Positions 26,901-42,399 are shown, numbered from the stretch's first letter. The stretch is 64,000 bases of DNA from Polydactylus sextarius (GCA_016801845.1 CM028906.1:9468501-9532500); one strand, 5' to 3'. The notes: generated from the sequence alone by a model not told the origin. Translations and numbers: made by a program.

Positions 26901-29900
26901 TGGGGGGCAGAAAAAGGAGGGAGATAACATTAACGTTTCCTCTCCACCAGCGGCTCATAAATCTCTCTCTGTTCGAGCTGTGCTGCTCTTGATGCCGTGG
27001 GCGCCTTGAAACTCTCCCCTGTCCTCTCCACCTCATCCCTCTCCTCTGACTTGCTTTCTTCTCTGTGTTGTCTGCCCTCAATTTTCTTATTCTTGCTATT
27101 CACCTATTGCTCTTCTTCTCTTTGTTACACGACAGCTCACACGAGGAACTGTGAAACCTCGTTCTCACCTCAGTTCTCAGTGATGTAATGTTTTTCATTT
27201 TGAAAATGTATGCTGACAAATTAAAAAAATCAGGAAACAGGAAATAATGAATTATAAATGTACTGATATGCTGGATTAGCTGCTGGTTTTCAGATCCAGT
27301 AACAACACAGTAACATCATCAGTAACATTTTTAGGTCACAGTGATTTATTGACTTTTAGTTATGGAAAGAAATCGGAAAAAGCCATTGTCACCTCAGGAT
27401 CCAGAATTACTTTCGCTCATTTTGTGACATGACTGATGTAACTGCTCGACTACTCAGTGTCTGAATACTGTTTCTGCTGAGGTTTAAAAAGTTCTTATAT
27501 TTAAAGGGATCTTTTTGCAATTTAGTATAAAGTGGGATGAGAAGGAGCTGGGGTGAGAGTCCCATCAACAAGTGCACCTCAGAGTCGAAAGGGGTGGATC
27601 GCTGGCTTCTGTTTGGGGAATTTCTGGATTTCTATGAAGGAAGTTGAGTGTGTTTATCTTTATATTGCCAATGCTTAGTGATAGTAGTATGTATTAGTAC
27701 TAATCATGAGTAGTAAAGTAATGGTCATGTTTTATCTCTTCTTGATCTGCCAAACGTGCTTTAACAGTGTCACAGCCTATATTACAGACATATTACATTG
27801 TCACCAGTTTCTAACAGTTTTTCACTAATCCTTCTAAAATTTATGAGCTCAAAATATTTTTTCCAGTTAGTTCTTGGTGAGACTGCATCACTCAGGAGTA
27901 GAGAGGAAAACCAGTAATCAGAACGTCATTGGAAATGGAAAGCAGGTAAGTTGCAAGGTTTTGTGTAATGTTTGTAGTCTAATTTTTTTCAGTTTCAGTT
28001 TTCAGTTTTCCAAAAAGTATTAATTTAGACAAATATGCATTAATACGCCATCAAGAACTCTTATGAGCATGCCAAACCTTTAGTTGGCAGTGTAACAAGA
28101 AGCATAAAGCCATGTAAGCCAATCAGAATCCATGTACAAATGTTGTGCACCTAACTTAAAAATCTGTTTTCTTCTGTCTACATGCAGATGTGAAAATGAA
28201 GTTTTCTCAAATCTCCAAATAACACAAATAATAATTTTCAGTGATTTAAACCTCAGTTTTTGTGTAAACAAAAGGCAGAAACGCATGGATATATCAAGTT
28301 TTTTTTTACAAATACCTGGCTATGTGTAAACAGGGCTTTAGTCTTTTTTCCTCCCTGTAGCTACATTCACCCTCAGACTCACCCTGTAGTTGGAGTGAGC
28401 TCTGTTGTTGATGAACTGGCCCATAGGTGTGTGTTCAGTGTGTCCAGGGGGGTATTGCCCCTCTGAGGGTCCAGTGGCCACATGGTGGAAGATAAACCAG
28501 AAACCGGTTTCCTGAGGAATCACAAACACATATTCATATTGCAGTTATATGAACGTTATACATGTTTTAACATCTCAACAGGTAAAATTTCATAGTGTGC
28601 TGAATTTTGAAGAGAGAAGGGATTTAACAATTCTGACTGGCTGGTAATAAAAAGAGGGTGTGTCCTGGGCACACATTGCTGTGCGCCGTGGGCAATCTTG
28701 AAGGCACCAGTTAAAACACAGCCTCAAATAAAACACAACCTCCTGCCTGATGGAGGGTCTGGACATGAAGAAATACCAGTGCACTACTTGAGTGTGAGAA
28801 ATATTATGAGCTGGGTCTAAAATGTTATAGTAAGAAATGAGCTGGGGGGAACTGTAGAAGTCTAGAATATCTGGAGGATAAAACTTGAGATAAAACTGTG
28901 TCATTGTCTACTGGACTGGAAGGCAAAGCAAGGTTTAGGTGGCACAGGAGGGATGATGCACAATTCCACTGTGGCACAAACAGTAAATGGCACCAGAGGG
29001 AAATTTTCCCAGCTGTTAAACATGTGGGTTGAAATATTCTGGCTTGGACAGAGAGAAGAAAATATCAAATGTGTGAAGAAACAAATTTGTGAAAAGCGTT
29101 TGGCATCTAAACTAGGTCATTGATCCAAAGCAAACCTCAAAATCCACCACGAACTACTTCAATAAACACAAACTGAAACCTTTGGGACTGCCTCCACAGA
29201 ATATCACTGAAAACCTGTGGACAGAGTTTACAGCGACTGAGTCTAGTGGCCAAACCACTGCACATATCTTAAATGACTTTACTTTTTCTTTTTTTCCCCC
29301 AAGAAAATTAATTAAGGACATCACAGTATTTCTTAAAATTTGAACAAAAGACTATTTTTTAATGTGTGTTATCTGCAGGGGCTGTATTATTTACTTCTTT
29401 TTAATTCATCAACAAAATATGTAATTTGCCCTAGAGTGGCCAAACATTTGCATATGACTGAACGTACAAGACTCAGTGGAGATATATATTTTTTCAGTCA
29501 CTAAACATATAAAGCAACAGAAACCATGCAGAGGTCTTTTTGTTTCATACATAAACGTGTGCACGCTTCCACATCTTCACTGTCTGTTTTTCATGTTGTT
29601 CTTAGCAGGTATGCAAATGGGAAAAGTTATTACATTGGCACAGATAAATGAGATTCTGTTCTGCTCAACGTATCCTTGTGAAATCCCAGAGGTATGATGA
29701 TAATTGGCACTCTATCATAGTGGAGATGTGGTAGTGCCTCTGCCTGTTGTCTGCTTGATTCTGAAGTTAATAGGAGTATACAGCCATTAATCTGACCTGG
29801 CAACGTGGTAATGAGACAGACCTCCACCTGGAGAGACATGGAGAAGGGGGAGGTTTGGGCGTGGGGGGGGGGAGAGGAAGTGAAAAGCTGAAGTGAGAAA

Positions 29901-32900
29901 CTCACCTCTGAGCCTGCAGCAGCACAGTTGATGAGGTTGTTATTGGGGTTGGCGATCCAGAAAGTTGATGTTGCACTATAAAGAGGGGGACAGAAGAGAA
30001 AAAAAGCTTGGTTATTGGATTTCAAACAAATAGTTTGAACCATGAATGTAATAGCTTAAAAATATAATTTGGGGCTTTTTTTTTTCTGCTATCACATCTA
30101 AATGCTTTACTAGAGACCAGAGACGATCTTGGGCACACTGACATATGAGACAACACCCATCTTTGACCTCCATCTTCATTTTGATGTGTAGTTTTTGCGA
30201 CTGTCACTGCAGTGGTGTCAAAATCTGCACTACAGTCCACAGTCAAAGACCATCTCAGTGGTAGTTAAACCCACCACAACCTATCTTTCCAGGACCACCT
30301 TTCACCAGAATGACACAGACACGGACTCACAAGGTGAAAACAACACCAGTCCCACTGTTGCAGCAGGTAATTAATGGGCCCTTCCTCTGACCTTGGATCT
30401 CTTACTGGAGCATATTAATATTTGTTTAACTCAGGTAACTGTGATAGACAAAGAATGGCATAAAACAGTGATTTATTCATCTTATTCAATTCTGGTAAGT
30501 GTCCATAAATAACAAAGTGGCCCATTGATATCAAGTCCCAACATAAATCTGTTGGAGAAAAAAGAACAAAAGGGACTTTGGCACGTGGCTGATGAGACAA
30601 TGAGCCATATGGTTAAGATGAAAACTGTAAAACTGTGAGGTCATGTTCTTTGTTTCAAATATCTCCTGTTTAATAGCACAAGACTTCAACGTAGATACTT
30701 CTTCTTGGCCTTGTGAACAGAACTTCACTATTCACTGAGAAATTCACTCAATTCTCAATCACTGGAGCAACAGGTTCAATTGTAATTGAGTTACATCACT
30801 GCACAAAAAGGTTCAAGATCAAAATCATGGAATGCAGTCAAAAGCTCTGAATGAAAACTTTGTGAGTGTCATGTTAATGAATCTTTAAATCCATCTGTGA
30901 AGTTGAAATTTAACCATTTTCTTTCAATTCCTGTTGTGGAGCTGAAGGAAAGGTCAGGAGAGGTCACCTCAAACCGCAAGTTTAGTGTTGGAGGGAAGGA
31001 GAGAGATAAAACTGGTGACTGAAGGAAAAAGCGACAGAGCACTGTGGTGATGGTGGTAGGGTGTTTACTGAACCTGCTGAAGTGTGCCATCATGGCAGCA
31101 AAATTATGCACCATTGTTTCTGTTCCGTTTCACTGTTTAGTTTCTGTTTTTGTTTATTCAGTGAGACAACATCTCCTGTGGTGTCTGCTGCTGAACTTAG
31201 AACATCAGTCAAAGAAAAGATTGTATTCATCTATAAAAGAAGGACAGAGTATATATGAGGAAATAACAGATTCGACTAGATTAACAGAGAAGCACAATAA
31301 TATGGTAGATGTTATAGTCCCAGACTTACTAGAGTTTGTACATCAGTATGGACAGATGCAATGAAAGGATTCCACAACCCAGAAAAATCACAGTGTTTTT
31401 TTCTTCTGAATGACCTAGTGTCCATGATTGTGATAATATAGTGAGTGTGTCAGTGCTTCAGTTACCTGCTTGTGTCTCTGTATGTGGACTTGGCTCCTCA
31501 CTCTTTCTCAGATAATCTTTCTTTGCCAATCTGTTGCAAATCTTTCATTCATCAGCTCATCAGTGCTGCAGTACATCTACTCATGTTCTCCACTCACTTG
31601 TATCCAGATCAATGCTTCAGCCAGCCTGGTATATTACACACACTCTTGGCTGTTTAGAGTTGTTTGTTCTGACTTTCTCTTTGTTTCTTTGTGCTTTCAG
31701 ACCTCATGTTCTGCTGCTTGTCTTCTCCAAACCCAGCTGATCTTCACCTCTTGCCTCGTCAGCCCATTCTCCTGCTCGCTGGCCAGTCATCCACCTTCGC
31801 CCAGCTATCCTCCTCCACCATTTCATCTTTGCCCTCAGTCTTCACCTGCCAGATCCCTCAACTCCCCAAAATAAATCTCCTTTTTATCACTTGCACTTTG
31901 AGTGTGTGTGCTGCATTTGGGTTCACACATTCAAACGGAACAGATTCTGGGCTCACATAACCAGTCTTTCCACCCACTGCAGACACAACACACGGCAGGT
32001 GATGTGTGATAAAGTTGATCCAACTTTCCACAGTGAAGCAATGCAGCTTCTTGTTAATGTGTGACTTCACAGAATCTCAAAGAATCTTTTTGTGTTTTTC
32101 ATGCAAATGTATTACTTCATAATCTCACATAATATTTGAGTTTATCTCATAAATTTACGACTTTAATGTCAGGAATTTGGGATTTTTTTTATGGGAATAT
32201 TACCATCACCACATGGCTCCATATTTTTTAACCTACAATGGCCATTATTCTTCACTGTAGGTCCGGCTGTGAATCTTTTTTATTTTTTATTTTATCTATT
32301 TTTATTTGAAGAAGAAGACAAATGTGAAAAATGAAACGTGCAATTTTCATATATCACTGTTTTGTACCTGAGTATCATCTCTCTCCCTGTGTATGGCACA
32401 CCTGTTCTTACTCTGGCGTCAAATTTCAGACAGTTTGCTTTACCTGTTACGGGTAGTCTGCTGTGATATATCAAGTGTGAGGGTATTTGTACAAACTTCC
32501 CTCATTGGGTCCATTCCGGACAACATGAAATTCAAATTACAACAGGTTGATGCTAACATCAACAGTCAAACAGTTAGCAGGAACTCTAAATAACAAATTT
32601 TGCCTTTACTACACCAAGAGCTTTTTCTAGAGGTTAGCTCTTGTGATGTGTTTATTTATATTACTTTACTGAAGCTAGAATGCGAACCTGCTAGTCCTGG
32701 TAAAGCTCTGCTATCTTGTCTGTTACAGCCTTTTTGAAAATGAATTGTGGGAAAGTGGGTTTACTCTCTACCACAGCCACCATCTTGAGAGGTAACCTCT
32801 CCTCTCAATAATAATACAGTCTTAACAAGAATATACGCTCTTCTGCCCATTAGCCTCAATGTAATTAAAATCACTGTCAGCCCCAATCAAGGTTCAGTCC

Positions 32901-35667
32901 AGGCTGAATGTGTCCAATACACAGTGGACAGTGTGTAGAGGAACCATGATGGATAAGTTGACAGTAATGATTCTCGAATGATGTGAGTTTGATTGCTGCA
33001 TTTGAAAAGCCTGACAGCGAAACAGTGATTGATATAATAAGATGATGCAACAGTGACAGGAAGTTTAGCAGAGTGACGCAGAATAAAGGTCACACAAGCT
33101 GAAATCACTCAAATATGTTGGAAGGCCTCTGGGCACCACTGAATCACTTACAAGGAAGGTTCTGTGTCGTAGGCAAAGCGTCTTTACTGTAACATGGCTC
33201 AGGAAAGGGAAACTACATTTCTTCAACTAATTTAGTTTCCATTGAGAAAAAAAACTTAAGGTTACAGACAGCTTCACTGTGGCAAGTGAGTCATTTATTT
33301 AACTTTTTACCTTCACAAACAGACACTTGGAAAAAATAAAAGTTGGCGCAGACCTGATGTTGAAAAAAACTAACTGACCTCTGTCTGATGTGTATTTAAA
33401 GGGTCAGTTCACCCAGTTGAAATGAAAAACTGTATCTCACAAGGCACAGATAGCTCTGCTTAAATACTGTTCTCTCAGATATCTGACTCCACCGTCAACT
33501 TTAATTTTCTCTGTTATCACACCAAATGCTCAGTAGTGACACTATGCAGATTGAGGATCATGTTATTCTCAAAGTTAGCTCAGAGTTTGAAACCAAGTGT
33601 TACAGTTTGCTCTGAAAAGTCACACTGAAAGTCAGAATGAAAACCTGACTGTCACAGAGAGTGGGGAGTTGTTCTATCCATCCATCAGGTATACTGCTTA
33701 TCTTTTGAGGATTGTGGAAGAGCTTGAGCCAATCCCACCTGACACTGGGTGAAAGGTAGGGTACACCCTTGGACCTAAGGACTTCAATCACCGGGGATAA
33801 AACAGCACTCACACCTACACATAGTTTAAAGTTGCCACTTATCCTGCATGTCTTTGGACTGTGGGATGAAGTTGGAGTCTCATAGGCACAAGCTGAAAAT
33901 GCATATTCCTTGCTGTGAACATGAGGAGGCAGTGCTAACCTCTGCGCCACCGTGCTGCCCCCAAGGGGAGATGTGATACTGTTTAAATATGGGAAATGAC
34001 GGTGCACATTTCCAGTCTGGCTGGAAATGTGCACTGTCTGTCTCAGTCTGTCTCCTGGACAGTCTGTTATGCAGACTGACACATTGACACAAACAACCCA
34101 AACCCTGGCAGTTTTTCTCCCACCTCCACACAACCGACCTGCCACAGCATGAACAGGCTGTAAATGTCCTATTGTCTGTTTGAGAAAGTTACAGAAATGC
34201 TCGTGAATGGGTGGTTCGTACAACAAACGGTTCGGAAGAAGTGGACTGATTTTCTGAGGCCATTTTTTCAAGTGACGGTGCAGCTGCAGATCTCCTGGGC
34301 GGCAGTCAGAGCTGAAGCAGAGAGAACTGCTGCAGCAAGTGCTTTTCTGCCAGATGCAACTGAATTGAAGCGAAGTGGGAATTTTTACCCTGAATCGCTG
34401 TCCTCCTTATTTCCAGACCCAAAGTCTATGATGGTGCTAATTTCACCAAAGCCAGAAATAGAGAGGACGTTGATCCTGTGTCTCTCTATTTTCATATTAT
34501 GAGATTATTTACTCAATTGAATATTCATCTGCACACCTCACAGCTCTGTTCACATCAACATCTGTTTACATCAGTGATTCCCAACCATTGTGCCTTAGCA
34601 CATCAGTGTTGTGAGAGATCGTCAGGTGTGCCGTGGGAATTGTTCAGTTTTACTTAATTACTAAAAATATATTATATATAGTTTTTGTGACATTTTTGTT
34701 TGGTGGTGTACCACAGGATTTAAAAAAAAAACAACATTTAAAAATATGTGCTGTGGCTCTATAAAGTTTGGGAAACATGGTTTACACTGGTTTACACTGG
34801 TTTACACTGGTTTACACTGGTTAACATGACTAAGATGTCTCTAGACAAAAGCTTCATCCTCATTTTGTACATTGTTGTGACTGCTGGCTGTTGGAGAGGT
34901 GCCAGGAGGCCAGCATGGTTGTATGTCGCGGTTCAGTGTATTTGATAGCAGGCTTGTGGGGGAACACGAGCCACATAATGTTCACAGCTGAACCTTGTTA
35001 TCCATCTTTTAAGTGCTTGCAGTGGCTTTCTCTCTTGGGTTTTGCTTGTGTATCAGTTATTGTTGACTTCTTTTGACTCACGCTGACTTTCCTTACATTT
35101 ATTTTTTCATAAAAATGCAAATTCTTCGGGGTTTCTTTTTTTCTTTTGCATTGCACCTATGCACATATGTGCCTCAGACACCTCACACCTTTGACACAGC
35201 GACTGCATAATGACAAAAATAATTAAAGTTTCAAGGAGAAAAAAGCAGCTTAAGGTAATGAATATGAATAGAAATTGCAGATGTGCAGTTTAGCAGCTTA
35301 GTACCTCACTCCTTACTCTAGTTACTCTACTATTGCAAGTTAACCCCTCATGCATGTGGAGCGAAGTGAAGGTGTATTTTGTTTAATTTTGAAATTAACA
35401 GGTAAACTTGAATAGGATGCAAAACATTTGCATGACAAATTAAATGCATCCTCCCTAGAGAGTCTTTAAAATGTCCAGTAGCAAAGATGTGAAGATGTTT
35501 GACTGATATATGATAATAATAATAGAAATGTATAAACCAGTGAGATTATACGGGAAATAATGTGACATTATAGTAAAAAAGTAGAAAGCAAGGGGAGACT
35601 GGGTTGGGTTAAGCAAATAATTTATGTTTCTAAAATCATATCAACCAATGACCAAACCCTGTGTATG

Positions 35668-35700
<33 letters not shown>

Positions 35701-36303
35701 AGAGAGAGAGTTGAGGGTGTGGATGAGTTTGGATGCAAATCACTGCCATTATAACTGGAAACATACTGGCAACTGAATACCGAATACCACATTCTGACAT
35801 TTAATCACATCTAAATACCACACAATTTATTTTACTGAAATGTTTGACTTTAAACACCATGCTTTTGAGTTGTCACTTCGTCAAATTTACACTGTGTTTC
35901 TAGTCTATACAGAGAAAAAGACAGAATTTACAGAATTTATATGGTGTCCATTTCTCAGGTGACTCAGAGAAGAGCAGAATATTATTTTAATTTGAATTTG
36001 AGATTCTGGATCTGCTTTGACTTAATCAAGCAACAATGAATAGATTTGAATATAAATGAGTTTAATTGAACCATAAGATGCTAAATAGAGTTTATAAAAC
36101 TGAGCAATATGAAAGTAAATAAATTCAGACCAAATAAAAATGGACAGGTCTTAACTTCTATCCAGATTTTGTTCTTATTTTCTTCTAGTCCTGTGTTTAT
36201 GTTTATACACATCACTTTCTAGTTTTATCCTATATCAACATGTTCTATATGTCATATCAACACCATTATACTGTCATCCAGTAATAACCTTAAGAGAGAC
36301 AGA

Positions 36304-36385
<82 letters not shown>

Positions 36386-38036
36386 CAGGTGCAGAGTGCA
36401 TCACTACACTCAGTGCAGTGAACGCTGCCTCCACCCAAACACTACAATATTTGTAGTGAGGAAAGTATTCTAACAACATTTAAATTGAACATTAAAATAA
36501 GTGTAAGCCTGCAGCTGAGGTTATTTTCTCCAATGTGTCAGTTTGGCAACTTGATGACCTGCTGTGCAGCGGTGGGTGGAGAGGCCCAAAGGAGTGATGT
36601 GAATCCAGCTGTACTCTGCAGCCTGATGCTGGGAATTTGTGCATTTTCCCTCATACAATCATGCATATGAAAAAGTTTTTTTTCTATTTGACTGGTGAAA
36701 AAAAAAAACAGTTAGAAAGAATAAATTATTCCTGAACAGGTACAAGGTATCTGTTCCATTTGCAGGACTGCACAGGACTGATGTAGTCACAGTCAGGCCA
36801 CCATCACAAATGGCATCATCTTATGTAAGCAAAAGCAAGCAGAATGTTGCAAAACAACCACAGAAACCTCCGTCCTTATGGGCACACTAAACATGTCGAC
36901 TTGATGAATTATTCTACATTTTATATTGCAAATCAACAGCCATGTTTCATACTGACACTGTGTAAAGAGTTCACAGGGTTCACAAAACACCAGGAAGACT
37001 GTTCATCAAAACCTGGCGTCTTCTTAATAAATCAGGTCAAAGAGACACCTGCTGTGCTCATATTCTTATGTCAGAGACAACAGTAGGTTTCCACTACAGG
37101 ATTCCTAAATAGTGCATCATGATGGAAGAGTGCTGTGTTTACAAAGAGATGAAAGTAGTGCATGTGATGATTCATGCAATTTTTGTAACGGCCTCAAACA
37201 CACTCATCCATAATGTATGATAATGTATTCTTTCTGATCCCACCCTGGAAATAACACTTGGAGAAAAAAAAAAAACATTTTGACCAGATTGTGGTGCTAG
37301 GTGAAAGTTCAGAGGCTCAAAGTGATTATAAAGTTTCCTCAGGGGAACATGAATATCTGGACCAAAAAGCTAAAGTCATTATGATACTTCGGCTGTCTAC
37401 ACTTATACCAAAATATTCCCAAAGTAGCTCAGGGGCCTTCACCCTTACAGTTATTATTCCTCTTGACCTAATTAAAATTTTTTCCAAGACAAGATTACTA
37501 AATCGTGAGTGGACCAAAAAGAAAACCACATGCCAGATGTGGTTGGACTGGAGATGGATCCATTAAGCTGAATTCTCCCCAAACCTTATCTCAACAGTTT
37601 GTTTAGTCTGGCTGATATAAACCAGAGCATCAGGTGAATAAGTGCATGAACAACATGGTTGTACATTTTTTTTACTATACTTCTTAGGGATCAGCACAGT
37701 AAAGTCATAGATAATAAGCAGCAGAGGGCGACAGCAGCCAACGGCGTATACAACACGCATTTCAGTGAAATTCAGGTTTTTAGTTTCAATAAATCTGTCA
37801 ACACACAAACAAACAAACACACACAGTTGGCTGAAGTTTATCCTGATGCTCTGAGGCTGCAGATGTGGGAATTAAAATCTTTGATGAAAAAGTAAATTGC
37901 TGTTTGTTCAGTCAGGTACACTGACGTACTAGTGAAGGTCTGCTGAGCTTTGTGACAGAACAACCTTCCAACCCGAGTGTGCGCGCGCGTGTGTGTTGGC
38001 TTGAATGAAAAATTTGCAAATGTATACTCAAGGACA

Positions 38037-38113
<77 letters not shown>

Positions 38114-39552
38114 ACATACACACACGTGTGAGAAAGACAGATAGAGAGTGTGTGTGTGTGTGTGTGTGTGTGTCTTTCTCTCTCCAACACATTCATTTGG
38201 CTCAGTGTAAGTGACAGTTCTCTTCCTCCTCACACAGCCCACATGTCTCCTGCTCCTGGCAAATCTGACTAAAATGTATTGTTCTCATCTGCGCATTTAA
38301 AGTCAACTCATACAACACTCAATAATGATGGTGGGAGAGACAGAAGAAGGCACGAGGGAGCGCGAAAAGCCGACTGGAAATTAATCATCATAAATCTTAC
38401 AGTGGGGAATGTTGTTAGTGCAATCAAGTCTGATTAAATTGGAATTTTTGAACCACAGTAATAAATACGCTGGGATTTGGAAATCATTAAAGAATACAAT
38501 GATACAGACAAATTGGACAAAAAGCCTCATTAGAATTATAGTGAACTGTGCTTTATGGGGCTGTAGTGGGATGAATCAGGAGGGGAAAGGGGTAAGGGGG
38601 AGAAGATGAAAAAGACAGAAAAGTAGCAAAGAGACTGAGATGACGTTAGGAACATCAAATCCTTCCAGTGCCCTCATGTACGAGAGCAGGTGGATGACTC
38701 CATATCGAGGAAAACCAGTGCCATTATGCATCCCTAACCTTGGCCTTTATGCTCTGAGCTGAAGGCACAGGCAGTGTGGTGAGATAAAAAGTCACATGAC
38801 CTGGATTAAGCTGCTTTATATTCTGAGCTGCATCTTTATGCTTCAAATATAATGCCTCTCTTTAACAAAGTGACGGTGCAGTGAGGGGAGACACACGTTA
38901 CCCTCTGGTAAGTGTGTGTGTGTGTTCTCTGGAGACCTCTGACTGAAATAATCTTTCATTTTCCTGCCTATACCAGCAGCCAGTTTTGTGCCGTTTTGTG
39001 ACAGAGACCCAGGCAGCTTGCAGGGTTCCCTCTATTTATGAAATTAGTTCTACAATGATGTAAATGCATGTGTGTGTGTTTAGCTGCTCACAATATCTTT
39101 ACATTCATAATGTAATTTATGTTTATCATTGATGAATATAAGATATTGCTACCATTGCAAAGAGCTACTATTTCTAGTCAAGTAGAATGTGTGTCACTCC
39201 AGGAGAGGTTAGTTAACCCTGTCTCCCAGCAGTACATTTATATACAGCTAAACTGCAATTTGAAAGAAAAAACTGTGACTGTTACATTATCTACTGACAT
39301 AAAGAGGACATACGCTTAATAAACACACTTAGCGAGCACAGCTAGTGTTGTAGTAGTTTTCTTCAAATGCCACTAAATCTTTATTAATATTAGCATTTGA
39401 GTGCCTCACTTCCAGAACAAAACTATTTTTATGTGTGATCACAAGTTGTGTAAAAGATCACTTACTGACCTTTGTGTTGTTGGATGGTGGTAAATCTATC
39501 ATTTTGATAAATGAGAAATAATTGTAGGTGCTGCAATACTCACATAATCTAA

Positions 39553-39609
<57 letters not shown>

Positions 39610-40292
39610 CAGTGAGTGTTTGAAAAATCTTTGACTAATGATGAGTAGCCGCTGCCAATTTATTTTCATCTACCCTTTCAAACTGTGACAGTTTCTTTTG
39701 TACAATGCACCCTGGCAACATTAATTATTTACTTTCTTGTATCTTTGAGAAATAAGAGAAAGTCATTCATTATTTTATTATCTCCGCATTTGTTCTTATT
39801 TTCCGTATCTCTCAGGTCGAAACAAAGTCAGGTCATTTTGACTACCTGCATGTGGAAGAGTCTTGTTCCAGACTAAATGGAAGAAAATTATAGATGTGCA
39901 ACATTTTATATAATTATTCAAACTCTTGAGAAGTGCATTGGCAGAGAAAAAATAGCTTTGCTCTAACAAGTTTGTAGTGATAAAGGTTTAGATTAATTGG
40001 TGTTCTTGTGCTGCATTCTTCAGTTTCGTTCACCTCTGACAGAACTTGTGTTTGAATCGGTGCTTGTGGCGCTGAAGGCGTGTTGGCATGGTGGAACGTG
40101 ACATTTGATCCAGAGGTTGTGATTAGTGTCTTGTCTCTGTATTAGGTGTGAAGGAAAATACAGAAACGCTAATATCATTAGGAACAGAGTCACATGTAAG
40201 ATAAAACTCTGCTCTGTGCAAACATGATTCTGCCACTTCATTTCACAAATGAGAGATAGCAGTTTGACTACACACACACACACACACACACA

Positions 40293-40337
<45 letters not shown>

Positions 40338-42399
40338 GTTTTCCAAGATCATATCCTTATTTGACACTAACTGTTTCTGGGCAGATAAAGCCGCTAGCTG
40401 GGTTTGATTAACTCCAAATATGCACACAGGAGCGTAGTGTCTGTCTGTCAGTACTATCAACCTGATTCCACTGCTGGCAGGGGTTAGAGTTTTAGCTTGG
40501 AAGCCAGGGTATTCAGCACACTGATTCAAAACACAAAATGATTCATTGTTCTAACAATATGACAGAATCATTCCCTGAGATTGGGGATTAAATGTTCCAT
40601 ATATTACTGCTCATTATAATAAAAACTAAAAAAAAATATGTCATAAAGCATCTTGTTTGGAGTAAGTTGTAACTGGTGATTTTTTAAAAAGAGACATATC
40701 ACAAGTCAACAAGGTTGTCCATGTGCCCCTCTTCCCTGCGACTCTTTCCAGCTCCTCCTGGGGGATCCCAAGGCGTTCACAGGCCAGATGAGATATATCA
40801 TCTCCACAGAGTGTCCTGGCTCTACCCTGAGGCCCTGAGGTCTCCTGACAGCTTAACGTGCCAAAAAAACCTCCAATGGGAGGCGGCTGGGAGATATCCT
40901 GATCAGGTGGCTGAGCAGCCTAAGCAAAGGAGCAGTGGCTCTACTCTCTCTCCAAGTCTTTAAGGCTGAGACCACACACCCCACTGAGGAAACTCATTTT
41001 GGCTGCGTGTATCTGTAATCTCACTCTTTCGTCACTATCTACCACCTAGGAGGCGTCAAGCAGCAGGCTATGGCAAGTGGGCCGATTCATGGCATCACAG
41101 ACTGGGTCATGAATGTAAAAGATTTTTATATAATCCATATACATTGCCATTATGGCAAATAGGTGCTGGCAAGTAGTGAGGAGTCATGAAACAAGTATAT
41201 TGAGACCTAAGAGGTAGAATGGATTGTTTATTAATTGGAAAGTCACTGAATCATTTCTCATCTCTTCCAATCCGCATGTCAAAGTGTCCTTGGGCAAGAA
41301 TCCCACGTTGCTCTGGATGACTTTTCCACTGCTTTGTGAATGCATGTGAATGTGATTAGATTGAAGTGATAGTAAGTAGTTGCACTGAGTGAATGCGAAT
41401 AAATAGGTGAAGTGTAAAAACTGTAGTGTAAAGCACTTTGAGTGGACAACAGATGACTGGAAAAGTGTTATAGAAGTGCAGTTGATTTACTATTTTACAT
41501 AATGTATTATGTCTGTGATCAACCTCAGTGGCTTTGGAATATCTGAATATAGAGTTAACTGATTATTAAGATTCAACAGCGTTGAATTTTCAGCTATTAA
41601 TCTATATAACACAAGCATCTTGACCACTCAAAGAGTGAAAGTCAAACCCCATAATGAATAAGTTTGATAACCACACTGACACACACTCTCTGTTTTAACT
41701 TCAGGAACTCCATTATCTATCACTCATTTTAATGCAGTAGCACTCAACAGCACTTGTATAACTGGCTCTTAACAAGATTCAGCAGGAAGAAAACAAATAA
41801 CCACACTTCAGTAACATATCACATATAGGTCAGTCTCTATTTGCACACTTATGCTTCATTAAATTTACATCAGAGAAATTAATTATGGCTGCACTGTTCC
41901 ATCAGAGGAAAGTATTTTAGATCAGCCTGACATATTTATTTTTTATGATCCCTGGTTTGTTCCTGTCTTACCTGCAGTCTTGGCGTGGATTGGCTACATA
42001 TCCTGGGTAAGCTCCGTCAGTAATGTCACGGCACATTTTGCTGTCTCTGTCCGAAGGCAGCAGGGTCCCCGCTCGCACCATCAGACCCAGACAGTGGTCA
42101 AACGTGTTCCTTTCCTCTGGACCATCCTCCGTGAAGAAACAATGGCCCAGCGAATCATAACCCACCACATCCTTTACCTAGGAGGGAATACACACACACT
42201 CACTCACTGAACTGCAGTGATTACAGGGAACAGAATGTCACACCAGGGCCTATGTCCTAAATCTTACTGGAGAAATAACTGCCAACAAATAGTATGACTT
42301 GTCATTACCATTTTGTGTCATATGCAGCAGCATCTAACATTATTATCCTTGCCAAGCAACTCCTCACAACTCCTGACTTCATCCTCTTTGCCAGCTCAA

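Larger units (their letters stand above)
29976..41971 (-). other. cemip: cemip 12-kb intron, repeat-rich
   Basis: The largest intron in the window. It carries a SINE, a hAT-like MITE, a decamer array, long microsatellites and a LINE fragment, all listed separately. Also seen: an AATAAA-bearing pyrimidine-rich stretch at 31440-31960 that looks like a degraded retroelement piece, 'tctcataaatttacgacttt' at 32145 and 'gggtcagttcacccag' at 33400, both edges of common fish repeats. Confidence 0.5.

Noticed and set aside
31445..31960. Overlapping + strand open frames up to 134 codons
   Set aside because: Ser/Leu/Cys/Pro-rich readings from a pyrimidine-rich repeat-like stretch; no conserved domain and no splice context.
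33600..34271. 223-codon open frame on the - strand, longest single open frame of the window
   Set aside because: It runs through the inverted SINE (33673-33964) and its flanks; no family resemblance outside repeat sequence.
37838..38242. Open frames of 94-134 codons on the - strand
   Set aside because: Mostly translated CT/CA microsatellite (Val-Cys, Glu-Arg and Thr-His runs).
40020..40529. 169-codon - strand open frame
   Set aside because: Centre is the CA microsatellite read as Val-Cys repeats; flanks have no similarity.
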